DNA from: Ananas comosus
Lineage: Eukaryota; Streptophyta; Magnoliopsida; Poales; Bromeliaceae
Assembly: GCF_001540865.1 (NCBI RefSeq)
Contig: NC_033635.1
Span: forward strand, 2,442,916 to 2,506,915
Length of the DNA stretch: 64,000 nt
Reading direction: 5' to 3'
Part shown: positions 26,996 through 39,419 of the stretch, in pieces
How the letters are laid out: each line of letters begins with the position of its first letter
Position numbering within the stretch: position 1 is the first letter of the stretch
Notes under the pieces: generated by a model
Databases searched by the model: none
What the model was told of the DNA's origin: nothing
The model's input: the letters and a program-made list of their open reading frames with translations, nothing else
Made by a program: the position numbers and the translations under genes

Positions 26996-27357
26996 CCATG
27001 GTAACTATTAAGATAAAGTTACACTATTTTAGAAGAACGTTATACTATTATATGTGTAAGTTACACTTTTTGATATGTAAATTATACCCTTTAAAATAAA
27101 AATTGCACTTTTTAAATAAAAGTTGTACTCTTTGGAAGATAGTTACACTATTTCTCCTCCAAAAAAATATCTTTTAAGACGAAAGTTACATTCTTTAAAC
27201 GAAAATTGCACTCTTTAGTAGATAGTCACATTATTTCTCCTCCCAAAAAATGTAACTTTCGTTTAAAGAATGTAGCTTTCATCTTAAAGTGTGCAGTTTA
27301 TATTTCAAAGAATACAATTTACATTTATAAAAGCGTAACTTTATTTTAACTATGCAA
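26996..27357. mobile_element. Fold-back element with internal repeats
   Basis: The left end (ggtaactattaagataaagtt, about 27000) is matched by the inverted right end (gtaactttattttaactatg, about 27335-27352). The interior carries degenerate short repeats (agttacact-like, ttctttaaacgaaa-like) that are also partly inverted around 27240. No coding capacity. Confidence 0.6.
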
Positions 27358-27463
27358 TTTCATTATCTTCTTCTTTCTTCTCTAGTTCTTCTTTCTTATT
27401 ATCTAGTTTTTTATTTTTAGTTAATTTTTTTTGTTTTAAGCAGACAAAAGTGTTTGACCAAAA

Positions 27464-28060
27464 ATGCTCCCGTACAACTCCCGCCCTTCTCGCCCCAACC
27501 TCACCGAGGCTGCACTCGTCGCTGCCTTTTGGGACGCCGCACTCGCCGCCGCCCCGTCCTCTTCTCCAGCGTCGTCGCGCTCTCCTCCGTCTCCGCCTCA
27601 CTCGTCGCCCGTCTCGGGTCGGCGCAGTGGGTCGCATGCCCCCTCCCTTGCCAGCAAGTTTTTTTGGCGCCAATAAGCACTTTTTTTTTGTTGTTGGCGG
27701 CAGTGGTGAGGATAGCGAGTTCCCAGAAGTTGGTTTGGTGGGTGAAAAATCTACTGCAACGGAGATGGAGGTGAAAGTGGGTCGCGAAGAGCCACGAAGG
27801 CAGTGGAGGAGGTTCGGAGAGGAAAAGAAAAAAAAGATCGTGTCACAATCTCGGCGGGGTTAGAGGTGAGGAGGGTGAAGGGTGAGTGGGCGCGGGCGAG
27901 GGCGCATGGAGCGGATGCTAGGAAGGGCGTCCCAAAGGGCGGCAGTGAGCTTAGCCTTGATGGGGTCGGAGGCGAGGAGGGCAGGTGGTGCGCAAACGCG
28001 AGCACGAGAGGTAGAGGCGAGGCGGGCCGTCTCCGTCTCCGCCTCTCTCTTCGGAGAGAA
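27464..28060. repeat. Inverted pair of GC-rich coding-like arms
   Basis: A plus-strand stretch (27464-27676) reads ARPNLTEAALVAAFWDAA. A minus-strand stretch (about 28000-27880) reads ASDPIKAKLTAALWDALPS. At the DNA level, cctttt/ccctt-gggacgcc and the surrounding region match in inverted orientation. The two arms face each other across about 200 bases. I do not recognise the protein. It may be a captured gene fragment in a fold-back element, or decayed coding sequence. Confidence 0.45.
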
Positions 28061-28534
28061 AAAAAAAATGAATGAGAGAAAAAGAAAAGAGAGATAGAAA
28101 GTTATAAGGATATTTTGGTCAGTTTTTTGAAAATCCGACTTGAATCTGTAAAATTGAAAAAGACAGACCAATTTTACAAAAACTCAAAATTTATATTTTT
28201 TATGCAAATTGGCCAAATAATTTTTGAAGTAATTTTCACAATAAACCAAACACCTCCTGAATAAATCTTGTTAAGAACGGCTTTTTGCACGAATAATTTT
28301 TTGAGTTTTGAAAGGAAGAAGCGCGCGGGGGTTACGACAAAAAGCCGAAAGGGCTCCAGAGCCGTTGCCTTCCGACACTTTCTAAGCCCTTATAATGATT
28401 AGTGTCGCGATTGGTACCCTCACCCTCGAACTCGGGAAAAGGCCAAAAAGCAAAACCAAGCATGATGGGATTCATCACCAGTCACCACCCACTTAGCCGT
28501 TGTTGGCTTACGCTCCAACGGTCACATCCTGCTC

Positions 28535-28542
28535 TATTTAAA
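28535..28542 (+). promoter_or_regulatory. TATA-like box of the 28622 gene
   Basis: TATTTAAA lies about 80 bases before the start codon, with an A-rich leader between. Fits a plant TATA element. Confidence 0.5.
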
Positions 28543-28621
28543 CTTCTTCAAACTCCCCGAAGCAACAATTCTCGAGTAATCGAAAACACATTACAATTCC
28601 CTCAAAAAAATACTACAAAAA

Positions 28622-29227
28622 ATGGTTTACTTCACCAATCTTCGAAGATCTTCCTCGCTTTCTAACCTTCTCCTATCATCTCTAAACCTCCTCCTCCTCT
28701 TCCTCTCCTCGGCCTCATTCGTCCCCATCTTCCTCTTTAGAACTTCCCCGACCTCTTTCGGCTGGGCCCTCGTCACCGTCTCCGCCACCACGCTCCTCTC
28801 TTCGCTCGTCGGCTTTTACTCCCGGCTCACCCACCTTTGTTTCATCACCCACGTCTCACTCGTGCTCGCTTCGTCGGTCGGGCAGGTGCTCGGCTTCCTC
28901 TCGCTCTTTCTCAGGCACGATTCAAGCCTCGGGCTATTGGGCTCAGTGAGGAGCCCGAAGGAGCAGTGGGTGTTGCTAGTAGTAGAGGAAATGTTGTTGC
29001 TCGCGATGTTTGTAATGCAGTCGGTGGCGCTGATACTAACTTGTGTGGTGGAGAAGAGGTGGGCGAGAGAGTACGAGGAGGTAGAGGCGGAGAGGGAGGC
29101 AGCGGCGAGGAAGAGGAGTTGGAGAATGACACGGGTGCAGGAGGAGGCGATGGCAAATGCCGCAGCGATGGCGGAGGTGAAGGGGAGGGAGCTGGATGAG
29201 AAGATGAAAGTATGGGCAGTGGGTTAA
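28622..29227 (+). CDS. Plant membrane protein of unknown function (C terminus frameshifted)
   Basis: Single-exon gene from ATG 28622, 201 residues in the open frame. It has about four hydrophobic segments (near residues 15-40, 48-66, 74-95 and 119-142) followed by a charged helical tail (EYEEVEAEREAAARKRSWR). The tail contains EEAMANAAAMAEVKGRELDE, a signature I recall from an uncharacterised plant family. In that family, as I remember it, the protein then continues with a Lys-Tyr-Gly-Gln-Trp-Val-Lys stretch. Here that stretch exists one frame over (29208-29249, stop TGA at 29247), while the open frame stops at 29227. Function unknown; probably an integral membrane protein. A TATA-like box lies upstream. 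Confidence 0.75.
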   Translation: MVYFTNLRRSSSLSNLLLSSLNLLLLFLSSASFVPIFLFRTSPTSFGWALVTVSATTLLSSLVGFYSRLTHLCFITHVSLVLASSVGQVLGFLSLFLRHDSSLGLLGSVRSPKEQWVLLVVEEMLLLAMFVMQSVALILTCVVEKRWAREYEEVEAEREAAARKRSWRMTRVQEEAMANAAAMAEVKGRELDEKMKVWAVG

Positions 29228-29249
29228 AAACGAGTTTGAAGAGTGTTGA

Positions 29250-29872
29250 AAAGGATGATGCAGTTTGTATGTTTTTGCTGTAGTGTGGGTTTGATTTGGT
29301 TGGTCATTATAGGGTGGCCATAACAAACTCAGGTTATATTAGTCGTACTATGTGGCTTGGTCGCTGAACCATATCAGCTTGTTATTGAGGTCAATAAATT
29401 TGTTGTTACACAGCTATTTGACAACATACAGCAGCATTAGAAGTCGATCCAAATACTCAGAATTGTGCGAACAATATAACAATCTGAGAGTGTTACTTAA
29501 AAGTAATGAAAATCGAAATCCTATATCTTACTTTTATGGGTTAGTCCGCCACAGTAATGATTCATAATGAAAATACAGCATATTCCTATCTGGTAAATTG
29601 TAGAATGTAGGATAGTAGTACTACATTCATCTTATTTTTTTTACGAAGTAGATGTTCTCAATCTGAATCTCGTGCATAAAATTGGTGGTTACACAAAATG
29701 GATGTGGCTAAGACTAGCTCGTTCAAGTCTAACTAGCAGAGAAACCAAACACGTGCCGAAGATGAAGTTTGACTAAAAATTTACAGAACAATCAGACAGA
29801 GTGAAAATTACAAGATTGTGATATTGGACTAATCGATCGACCTAATGAAGTGTTACACACAGAATCTTTGCC
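29250..29872. other. 3' intergenic gap with a duplicated PAA2 tail fragment
   Basis: Between convergent genes; no gene seen. It holds a 30-base copy (29661-29690) of the end of the PAA2 coding sequence (29879-29908). Confidence 0.7.
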
Positions 29873-32800
29873 TCATCTATCTGAATCTCGTGCATAAAAT
29901 TGGTGGTTCTCTTTTTTCTGAAATGATCCGTGTAGCTGCAGAAGCAACGAATTGCTGACAACGAAGATAGAGCTCAAAGCCATCAAACCTCCTATAGATC
30001 AATCACAAAAGTAGAATTAATAATTTTGGAGTGAGAATTTTTCAGTTTTGACTTTCTTTTTCTGAATTTCATACAAGAAATAATGGATTTATGTGCCGAT
30101 GAAGTACCAGAAAGAGATGGTGTCATGGCGAAATCAAATTGAGGAAGCAATACCCCAGCGGCAACGGGAATGGCAACTATGTTATAAGCCACAGCCCACG
30201 CTAGATTCTGATGGACCTTCGCCATTGTTGCTTGAGCGAGAGAAAGGACATCAACTAACTGTATAAAATATAACAGCTCACAATGTATCAGGTATAGTAA
30301 GATCGAGACATTATATCAGCGCAACTGACTAGTTTAATGAGCCTGAATTACTCTGTAGAATACTTCTCAAAATGCTTAAAAGAAGATTTTGTATGATAGT
30401 TGGACTGTACCTGAAACTTCAAGTGCACAAACAGTGATATGAAAAGAAGAATATATCATTCATTTGTAGGAAGTGATTGTTGTCATGACAGATGATGCAT
30501 TAGAAGATTAATTTTTACAAGCTTTTGTAGGCACACAAAGAAGCTCAAAATAGAAGCAGCAATCCAAGTTTTCAAGAAATACAACACCAAGTTTAAATTG
30601 ATTTCAACTGGATTTTGTCTACCAAGATAATATGAAGATTTCTTCTGCACATGATTGATTTTACTCAAGTATTCTAAATAGAAAGATGTGTCGCACCAAA
30701 ATAATGATGAGGCCGTGTAAAAATGGTAGTGCTATTGATGCTTTACCTGGGAAAGCCTATTGCCAAGTAGAATAACTGATGCTGCATCTGATGCAGCATT
30801 ATCCTTTGCTTCAGTTTGCAAAGCAACTCCAACATCAGCAAGTGCCAAGGATGGTGCATCATTTATGCCATCGCCAACCTATAACACAAATGAAAAAACT
30901 AAGTAATCTTCTCTCATTTATGCCATAAACATATGCATAGGGTAAAATTTCTATATAGTTTAGTAGACAGATGTGGAAACTTTTTTTTTCCCCTAAAGTG
31001 GCAGTCTTTATTGACGTGAAGAGAAATACGAGGCCATAAGTAGCACACTGAACAATATAGGAATCGTACATGGAAGATGGCAAGCGATGCAATAAGAAAT
31101 TCATAGGAAATTCAATTTTCAGGTTCAAGATATTAAACATAAATGCGAATCTTGTTGAGCTATGAGATCAACTGGATTACCATTGCAATGCTATGCCCTT
31201 CAGCTTGCAAACTTGATATGACGCTTGATTTCTGCTGTGGAGCTAAGGATGAGTTTAAGTTTTCACTTCCAATTCCAACCATCTTACCAACACTTGCCAC
31301 TGCCTCTTTCCTGTCACCTGATAGGAGGATTGTTTTGATTCCCTTTGCCTGAAGCCTTTTTCATTCCAAATAAACAAATAAATAAGTGTGAGCTATCTAT
31401 CCACTAAGTATTTGATCAGATAAACATAATTTAGACAATAGGATAGACATTAATAATCTACATAAGAAAAGTTATCGAGCATAGAGTAGTTGCTTCACCA
31501 ATGTAGTTGAAATCCCAATCCAAGAAAACTGATGATTAATATCCAGAGTTTTATTGAAGAGTGAGTGGAGCTCAAAGCGAATATGGCCTCTTGCAGGCTG
31601 CTGCTGAATATATCAGAAAAATTCTATTTCTTTTCACTTATGCGTTCAAAGAGTACCTTTCAACTGTAGATTTTGCATCATCACGCAAAACATCTGAAAT
31701 TGCTATAGCACCAATTATGCCTTCCCCTTCACGACCAACGTAAACAATTGATTTCGAGTGGTTAGAAGATGATTCCATGTTGGAGGAATCCATAGCTACA
31801 CGAAGTTCAAGATCCATCAATTCATTTAGCGAGGCCTTCTGTTGAAAACGTTCGTGAACCCAGTCTTTCGTGCCAGCTGCAACCAAAGATCCATCTACTT
31901 CAGCTAAGCAACCAAAACCAGGCTCTGTCAATTGTCCTCTTGTGCTTGGAATTTCCAAGTTTAGCAACTCTGCTTTGTTCATAATAGCCCTTGCAATTGG
32001 ATGGGAAACTGTTCTCTCCACTGCAGCGGCTAGCCGAAGAATTTCTGATTCTTTATATGCCAAAGAGGCAACAGCTGTAACAACTGGTCTTCCTTCAGTA
32101 AGAGTACCCGTCTGATAGTTGAAATTCATAAGGTATGAGGAGATATGTTAGAAATAAGGTGATACTGGTGCATGCCTGCAGTTGTTTTTCTTTACCAAAA
32201 ATATAGGATGAAAAAAAAAGAACTGATTAAGACATAAAAGAGTACCTTATCTAATGCAACAATGTTTATCCCGGCCAAACGTTCCAAAACATCACCTCCT
32301 CTGATAAGGAGTCCTTGTTTAGCCCCTGCTTTTAATTAAAGATAATAGGCATTTAAAAATGACATCGATCATATGCGAACAAAGGTAAGTGCTTCGGCAG
32401 AAATCCATCATGAACAACAAAACCACATCCATGAGGTGAAAAAACAATACAATAGCAGCACATGAACAGCAGTCCATGAACTACCAAATTAACTTGATAA
32501 GCTACAAAAGTATGGGGATTGACAGCCATAAAGGATGATCAATACATTATGATTTAATATGCTACAGTTTTGAGCAAAAACGATAGATTGGATTCTTTTA
32601 GTAAAGTTTGACAAGAGATACACGAGCTAAAGCAATCAGTCGTATAAATAAATTACCAAGAGAAGTGCCAACTAAGATAGCTGTAGGTGTAGCAAGCCCC
32701 AGAGCACAAGGGCAGGAAACCACCTGAAAAGTGACAATAGTTATAGAAGGAAATGAACAGAAGAAGGGGAGAATTTAATCAATGATATTGCAAACTATTA

Positions 32801-35800
32801 TGAGAGCTAGATCAATTAAAGAGATAACAAAGTTAATCAGTATTTTCTCATGCATATTATCAAGGAAATTATTGTGAATGTCTTGCTTCAAAATCATGAG
32901 ATTTAACGGATAAACCTGAATTTTATAAGTGGTTGTAAACTACAAATGAAGATTTCGTCAAGTAAATATTGTTTTCATAGCTGCAAATAAGTCAGTTTTT
33001 GAAATAAATAAAACAGTACAGATCTTCAAGTGAGGAGATGCACTTCGAAAAAAGGGATAATAGTACTTACCAGTACATCCACTGCAAGCTTCAAGCTTAA
33101 AATCAATGAGCTCCCATCAGGACCTGCAATATCGTTGAGAAGCACTTCTGGAAAGATGTGTGATCCTATGTAATACCTAAATATTTGTTCAAATAATTAC
33201 ATTTAGAAAGGCCCAAACAATATGATCTAATAATTGAAAAAGTGAATGCATTGAAAGAACTATCAACCATTCCACCTTACACATTTGCTCACACTATCAA
33301 ACAACAGAAAAGGGAAAGACAAAACATCATCTTGAACTAACAACGGATTGGGGCTTGCATTGACAGGCAAACAATATAGCCAAGACATATGTCAAATGGT
33401 AACAATCACCTCAAACTAATTATAGTAACTCTACACTTTACAATGAGAAACTCAGAGATTACAACTAAGCAATATGTGCCAAACTGTTTAGCTACTATAG
33501 AAATATCGCACTTTAATGATACTAATAGATTGAAGAGTCAGTTTGAGGTGGTGTTAGAGACTTTCAAGTTTGCATGATAAAGTAGAAGAAATTTTGTGCC
33601 TTTCTAGTTTCTACCATCTTACAAAATGGAAACGAGGCATCAAGAATATTATTGATACAAGTGTTTCATCTAAAAACCAGCTAGAAAGTTAAAGCGCACC
33701 AGAAAAAGAATGTTGCAGCTGACAATGTCATGACACTGTATACAAAAGGCCCAGCAATTGAATCAGCAAGTCTTTGAATAGGAGCTTCACGTGCTTGCGC
33801 ATCCTCAACCTGTGAAAAATTGCAATTAGAAAAATCCTTTAATCTTCAAATGATTTTAAGTATTAACTTGGTGGATGAAATCATGTGCCAACCATGCGAA
33901 CTATCTTGGCAATCGTTGACAAAGCTCCAGTTGTTGTAGCTTTAATCCTCAGAGGCCCATCCTGAAATACAAGGTTAACAACAAGCATGTTATCATGCAT
34001 TATTTTACAAGCGTTTTAGAATGTCTAGCACTTTCTCTCACTTCTAAAGTAACTTCTACATCTTAGGAGCATGAGGTTGACCTTTTTCAATTTGAAAGAA
34101 GAATATTTAACTCTAGGTTGCTTGAGGGCTTGTACCCTTGGTGCCCTAATGATTATGTAAAAGAACATTCCGGAGAAAACAATAAATTTGAAAGATGAGC
34201 ATACCCAGTTTACAGTTCCTGCAAAAACAGACAGGCCTCTTTCCTTGAACACTGGAAGAGATTCCCCAGTCAGCATAGATTCATCAACAAAACTCCTGCC
34301 TCCAAGAACATCGCCCTGCATCAAAATTTGCCTAGGATCAAAGAATTTTAAGCATGAGGTAAACATTTCTATCAATATCATTGTCAATTAGAGGTGTGAA
34401 AATCATATCTTGAAAGACCCTAGAGCATAGGTCTATAATGATGGCAAATGTTTAATAAGGCCAAAAAAGCAAAGGCCTGAAAAGCATGCAATTAGCAGCA
34501 GCTGACGAACTTTAAAAATTGCCATTCAGCATCCAAAAGAAGAAAAATAATTAAGATAAATAATACATCAATCACAGTAACATACATCCACAGGAATAGT
34601 CTCCCCTGGCAAGACCAATATAGAGTCTCCAACACGAACATCATCAATTGGGACTTCAATGCTAATCGCATCTGCACTTAAAACACCACTTGATGAAGAG
34701 CCCTCCTCAGAGGAAGTAATTACTAATCGTGACTGAGGGGATACTAAGGACTGCAAAAAGAAATGGAAAGAAACGAACTTAGTTAGTTCTCCTAAAAGCA
34801 ACAATTTTTCAAGAGAAATTAGAGATACTGTGCAAGGTGATAAGAACAGCATTTTCTGCAATTTTTCAGGAATTAATAAAACTTTAATAGCTGAATAGAC
34901 ATTCGAAAGATGATCAGTATATGTGTTAAAAGTCCCTTGAGATCATATTTATGTACTGAGCATATGGTGTAAGGTGGTTTTAGATTGTAGTTGAATGCAG
35001 AACTTCAGTTAGCTGAGTGAATATGTCCTCTATCTCTTTCCTTTTCTTTTCAGAATTGGTGTAGACAGAGAAATTCGATCCAAACAATCATATCCCTACA
35101 CTGTACATTTGTTAGTTCTTCCAATGTCCAAAAGCATACATCAATAGGCCTGACCAGCACACTAGTTAGGAGTAAAATCTTTGGTGGTATTACACCAAAA
35201 GCACTACTATTAGGTGCACGTAATGTCAGTGTACAGATTGTAAACAGTCCACATATAAACTTTCCCTGAATGAAATGAACCAGCGAAGAATGAGGAAAGA
35301 TTATCTACCACACGGCATAAAACAAATCGTTACAAAACAGTAACTTACCAAGAGCTCATTCATGTCACTAGATGCCTTCAGCCTAGCTCCTTCTTCAAGA
35401 GAACGTCCCAAGAGGACAAAACCAAGAAGCATGACCTGCATGCTAAAAACAACTTTCTTGAATGAGAAAGATATTTGAAAATCAGAACATATCTGCTTAT
35501 GAAAATCTACACGGTCTAGCTTGTGTATTTGTAGCATGTAAATTAAACTAACCAGGAGAAAGAAGCATATGAGCTGATGTAATGTTGGAGCTACAACACA
35601 ATGTAGAGAACCTTCTTTTTTTTTTCCAGCTTTCTTCATTATCATAAAATGAAAACTATTGATCTAACTACAGAATAATGATATCACAGTAGCTAATGAA
35701 TTAGAAAGCTTGCTATTTTTCGTGATTATAGGCCCAATGAGCCTTGAATTTGCAACCTTGATGAAACACTATTCAGCAAAATAGACCTTATTTGGGTGAT

Positions 35801-37943
35801 CTTCCTCTGTCGAGCTGAGGAGGAGATTCAAAGCACTAAGAATGCATTATCAATTTTAGCAGATATAATTTCTCTAAAGCTTTTAGACACATTACGATAG
35901 AAGTACCATCCATAAGAAAGCAAAGCAATAATTGAAAGAGGCAACTAAAGTAAAAATGAAACAACAAACAAGTTCATATCATAAAACATGTCCAAAGTTT
36001 ATGTGGGGGGGGGGGGAGTAAAACAACTCACCGGTTCATCAAAAAAGGATGCTTCCCATTCAAGCCCAGGGTTTAGCAATGACACCTTTTAAGAAACATA
36101 ATATTTAGCACAATTGATTATTCGATGCAGACAGAAGGATCTCAATAAGGCAAACATATCCATCCAAGGAAGCACTGCTAAAACCAAGTCAAATTTTCTG
36201 ATTTACTTACCGCACTAAGAAGGAATGCAGCAATAGATCCAAACCCCACAAGAGAGTTCATGTTAGGGGATCCTTGCTTGAATGCTCGAAGACCATCAAA
36301 AAGTATATCTGCAAAGTAAATTAGAACATAAGAAGAGAAAATTGGAAATGCCTGGAAAACCATATAATCATGGTAATTTGTTTCCGCCTATAGCTGGAAC
36401 CAAATCTGATCTATATCTCCACTCTCTTTTACATCTTTTCTAGAAAAAGGTAAGAGCTAACGATAAAAATCTTCGTATAAATGAACACAACAAACCAATC
36501 CCACGGTTAGAGAGACACAATTAATAGAATCTAGCATATGAGATGAAATAACAAAGGCTTCAGGATAGACATACATCATGCAAATTTGTCATAAAATTGT
36601 GCAAAGAAATACACAGAATAGAAGTGGAAAATTGTGAGAACGAATATAAATGCAATAAATCAAGAGGAATAAAAATAAAGACATCTGACATTTGAAGACC
36701 CACTAAATTTTATTCTAGGACATTCTAACATAATTCAGATAATGCTGAAATATCAGGAAAGCTAATGCGTAAAAGCACATAATAATGATATGACAGGCAG
36801 CATAAAAAGGTACTTAAGATTTATATGGAGATTTGATGACCAAGCACTTGATTAGTTCGTAATCTATGTATATTCATCTCTGCATACGCTGATGGAAATT
36901 TTTTTTTTTTTTCACAATATGCTGGGATATGAGGGATGCTGCCGAAACAAGAGAAAAGCAAATTCAACTAGTCAAGTAACTCATACAGAAAAATACCAAT
37001 GAAGCGTAAATCATCAAACCAATGCTGCAAGTACCTCTGCCGGGTCCAAACAAGGAGACCATAGCAATGCCACATTTCACATAAGAATTGTGCAATATCT
37101 CCCACAAAGACCCTGCATCAGCCAACAATCAATTAATCAACCAATTGTTGCACAGCACTATAATAAAATTAAGCGTTCAAGAACCATGCAGATTATACAT
37201 TCAATTAACCGCTGTAAGAGGATAATAGAGATCTGAAACAAATTATAACTTGATTGATATTGTGACGACCATGAAAATAATTTCAACTCGCCCTTATGCG
37301 GCAAAACCTCACCATGAGCGACGTGAATTCCAAGTGAATGCAAGAGGTGCGACGCGTGCGATCCACAGCAGAGTGCCACCAGCGTCCAGGCGAACGCCAC
37401 GCGGTTGCGGCTCCTCGCAAGCAGCTCCCGCTTCCTCTGCGCCATCTCCTTCAACTTCCTCACGTTCTCCCCAACCCCCGACCCCGACCTCGTCCTCCTC
37501 CTCGAGGGGAACCCGCACTCCGTCAACCTAGCAGCGAGCTCCTCCGCCACGGCCTCTTCCTCCGCCGCCGCTCCCGTGCGGAGCCGCACCGCAGCGGTCT
37601 CCATCAGCATGTTGACCACCGCCGACTCGACCCGCTCGTCGGCGGCGAGGATCGACCGGACGCGGGAGGCGCAGGCGCCGCACATCATGCCGCCGACCTC
37701 GAGGAGCACGGAGGAGCTCTCCCGCGCCCCACGCTGGGAATCGCCTGCGGGGGCGCCGATCTCCACGGCCTTCGCGCGGGGGAGGCGGAGGAGCCTCGTC
37801 GGCGGCGCGCGGCGGCGGTAGAGGCGGAGGGGCGGGAGATCGTACCTTCGAGTGGATCCCGCGACCCCGACGTAGTTTCTAGAATTAGGGTTAAGGTTGG
37901 AACCCGGCGAGAGGGCGAGACGAAGGAGAGAGGCGGTCGCCAT
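29873..37943 (-). CDS. PAA2: Chloroplast thylakoid Cu(+)-transporting P1B-type ATPase
   Basis: Pumps copper into the thylakoid lumen for plastocyanin. Seventeen exons close in frame to 895 residues plus stop: 37943-37313, 37112-37035, 36308-36211, 36085-36032, 35435-35349, 34750-34586, 34315-34205, 33961-33893, 33809-33700, 33176-33071, 32723-32657, 32325-32246, 32111-31657, 31355-31181, 30878-30747, 30258-30108, 29991-29873. Order of parts: an Arg/Pro-rich transit peptide; an HMA domain with GMMCGAC; the helix RVAFAWTLVALCCGSHASHL typical of PAA2/HMA8; the TGES actuator motif; CPCALGLATP in the copper-binding helix; DKTGTLTEG with the phosphorylated Asp; VGREGEGIIGAIAISD; GDGINDAPSLA; and last helices ending LSGGLMALSS. 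Length is close to the Arabidopsis protein (about 883). No defect seen. It appears complete and functional. Confidence 0.96.
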
Positions 37944-39419
37944 TGGAGGAGGAGGTTTGAACGGCTCTTCAGTCTACAGTGAAGAGGAGATTTCTAAAAA
38001 GAAAAGGGAGAAGCGAAGGCGGAAGAGTACTCTAACGAGAATATATGTTCACGCCAAAGTTAACTACCGTTCAAGACCATCCTACGTGGCAGAAACGCAG
38101 GTGCGACACGTAAGATCAGGCTCGGAAAAAAGAAAGCTGGAATATTCGGTACACGTCGGGTTTAAAGGTAGCAGCCGTTCTTCGACCACACTATATATTT
38201 TTTTTTTTTCAATTTTTACGACCACATTTTCCTCGAGCGAGATATGTGGTGCGAATGATAAAATGCTAGGTTCCAGTCACCGTTACAAACCGCGAAATAT
38301 GAGAAGCGTCGCATAACTGGGCATGCCTTGCTTCGTGATGAGGTTAACAAAGCTTACGTCTACTGGGGCATGAGCGGATTCCGCATATCCAACGGGCCGA
38401 GGAGAGCTGTGGTAGTTGGGAGTTGCGACGCACCCCACAAAGGTCTAGGGATAGGAGAAACTATTTTCTGCACCGGGTGTATAGGTACAGCTCATACATA
38501 CACCTTACACCTTTACATTAAAAAACCTTCTTGGTATACAAAATTTATAAATTCTGTGCACCTATTTCTCACCAATCAAAAAATTCTTTTTTCTACCGTA
38601 AATTATAACACTAATTAATTTTAAATCTTATAACTTTATATATGTATATATATGAAATATTTTATTATTAATTAGTAGTTCTTAAAAATTAAATACAGTG
38701 CATGAGACATGGCGGATACACTTGGTGCATTTAATAACTTCTCGTTGCATAGATATTGAGGATAGAGATTAATTAATACGCAAATTCTACGTTTGACGTG
38801 GAATAGGCCCAATGGAATAAAACTGAGGATAGAGGTTACGTATCAGAGACGCACGATTCGTTTGTCCTAGGAGCCAAAAAGAAATTTAGACGGTACTAGT
38901 TATATTATTGATATAATAATATTTTTAATCATAATTTTTTTCTAAATTCATTCTATCATAATTATTAAAAAATTATTTATTATATTTTTTAAAAAATAAT
39001 TGACTAATTATTAATAATGTGATATAAGTATTACACAATGGACTTTCATCTAAAGAGCATCAAGAATTTTTTTTCCTCCATGTATAAAGTGTGGATGGAT
39101 TATAGAAACTGGAGTAACGTATTTAATGAGAGTTCAACATTGGACCATAGACTAATGAATTTCATTAGTCTAATAAAACTGCTAAAATGGTCAGCAAAAA
39201 TAAAAGCCAAGCGCACATGCAAGGCAAACATACGGGAGAATAAAATATCTTTGTTATATTGATAAAAAATAATTAATTTCCTATTGACAAATTTAATAAA
39301 TATGGTTTGCTTAATATAAAAATAACTGAATTAATGTCTCGTTTCTAGAGAATGGTATACCCACCGTTATAGCTGCTAAATCTACTAACAAATTCGGCAA
39401 GCTTAAATAATAGTTCTAA
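37944..39419. other. Intergenic stretch upstream of PAA2
   Basis: Divergent promoter side of PAA2. The nearest 150 bases are purine-rich and probably the 5' leader. Beyond that the DNA is AT-rich, with no supported gene; the plus-strand frames at 37897-38618 lack recognisable features. Confidence 0.6.

Noticed and set aside
34025..34180. Extension of the PAA2 exon into a 120-residue frame
   Set aside because: It runs past a GT donor at 34204; splicing there restores the conserved sequence with exon 33961-33893.
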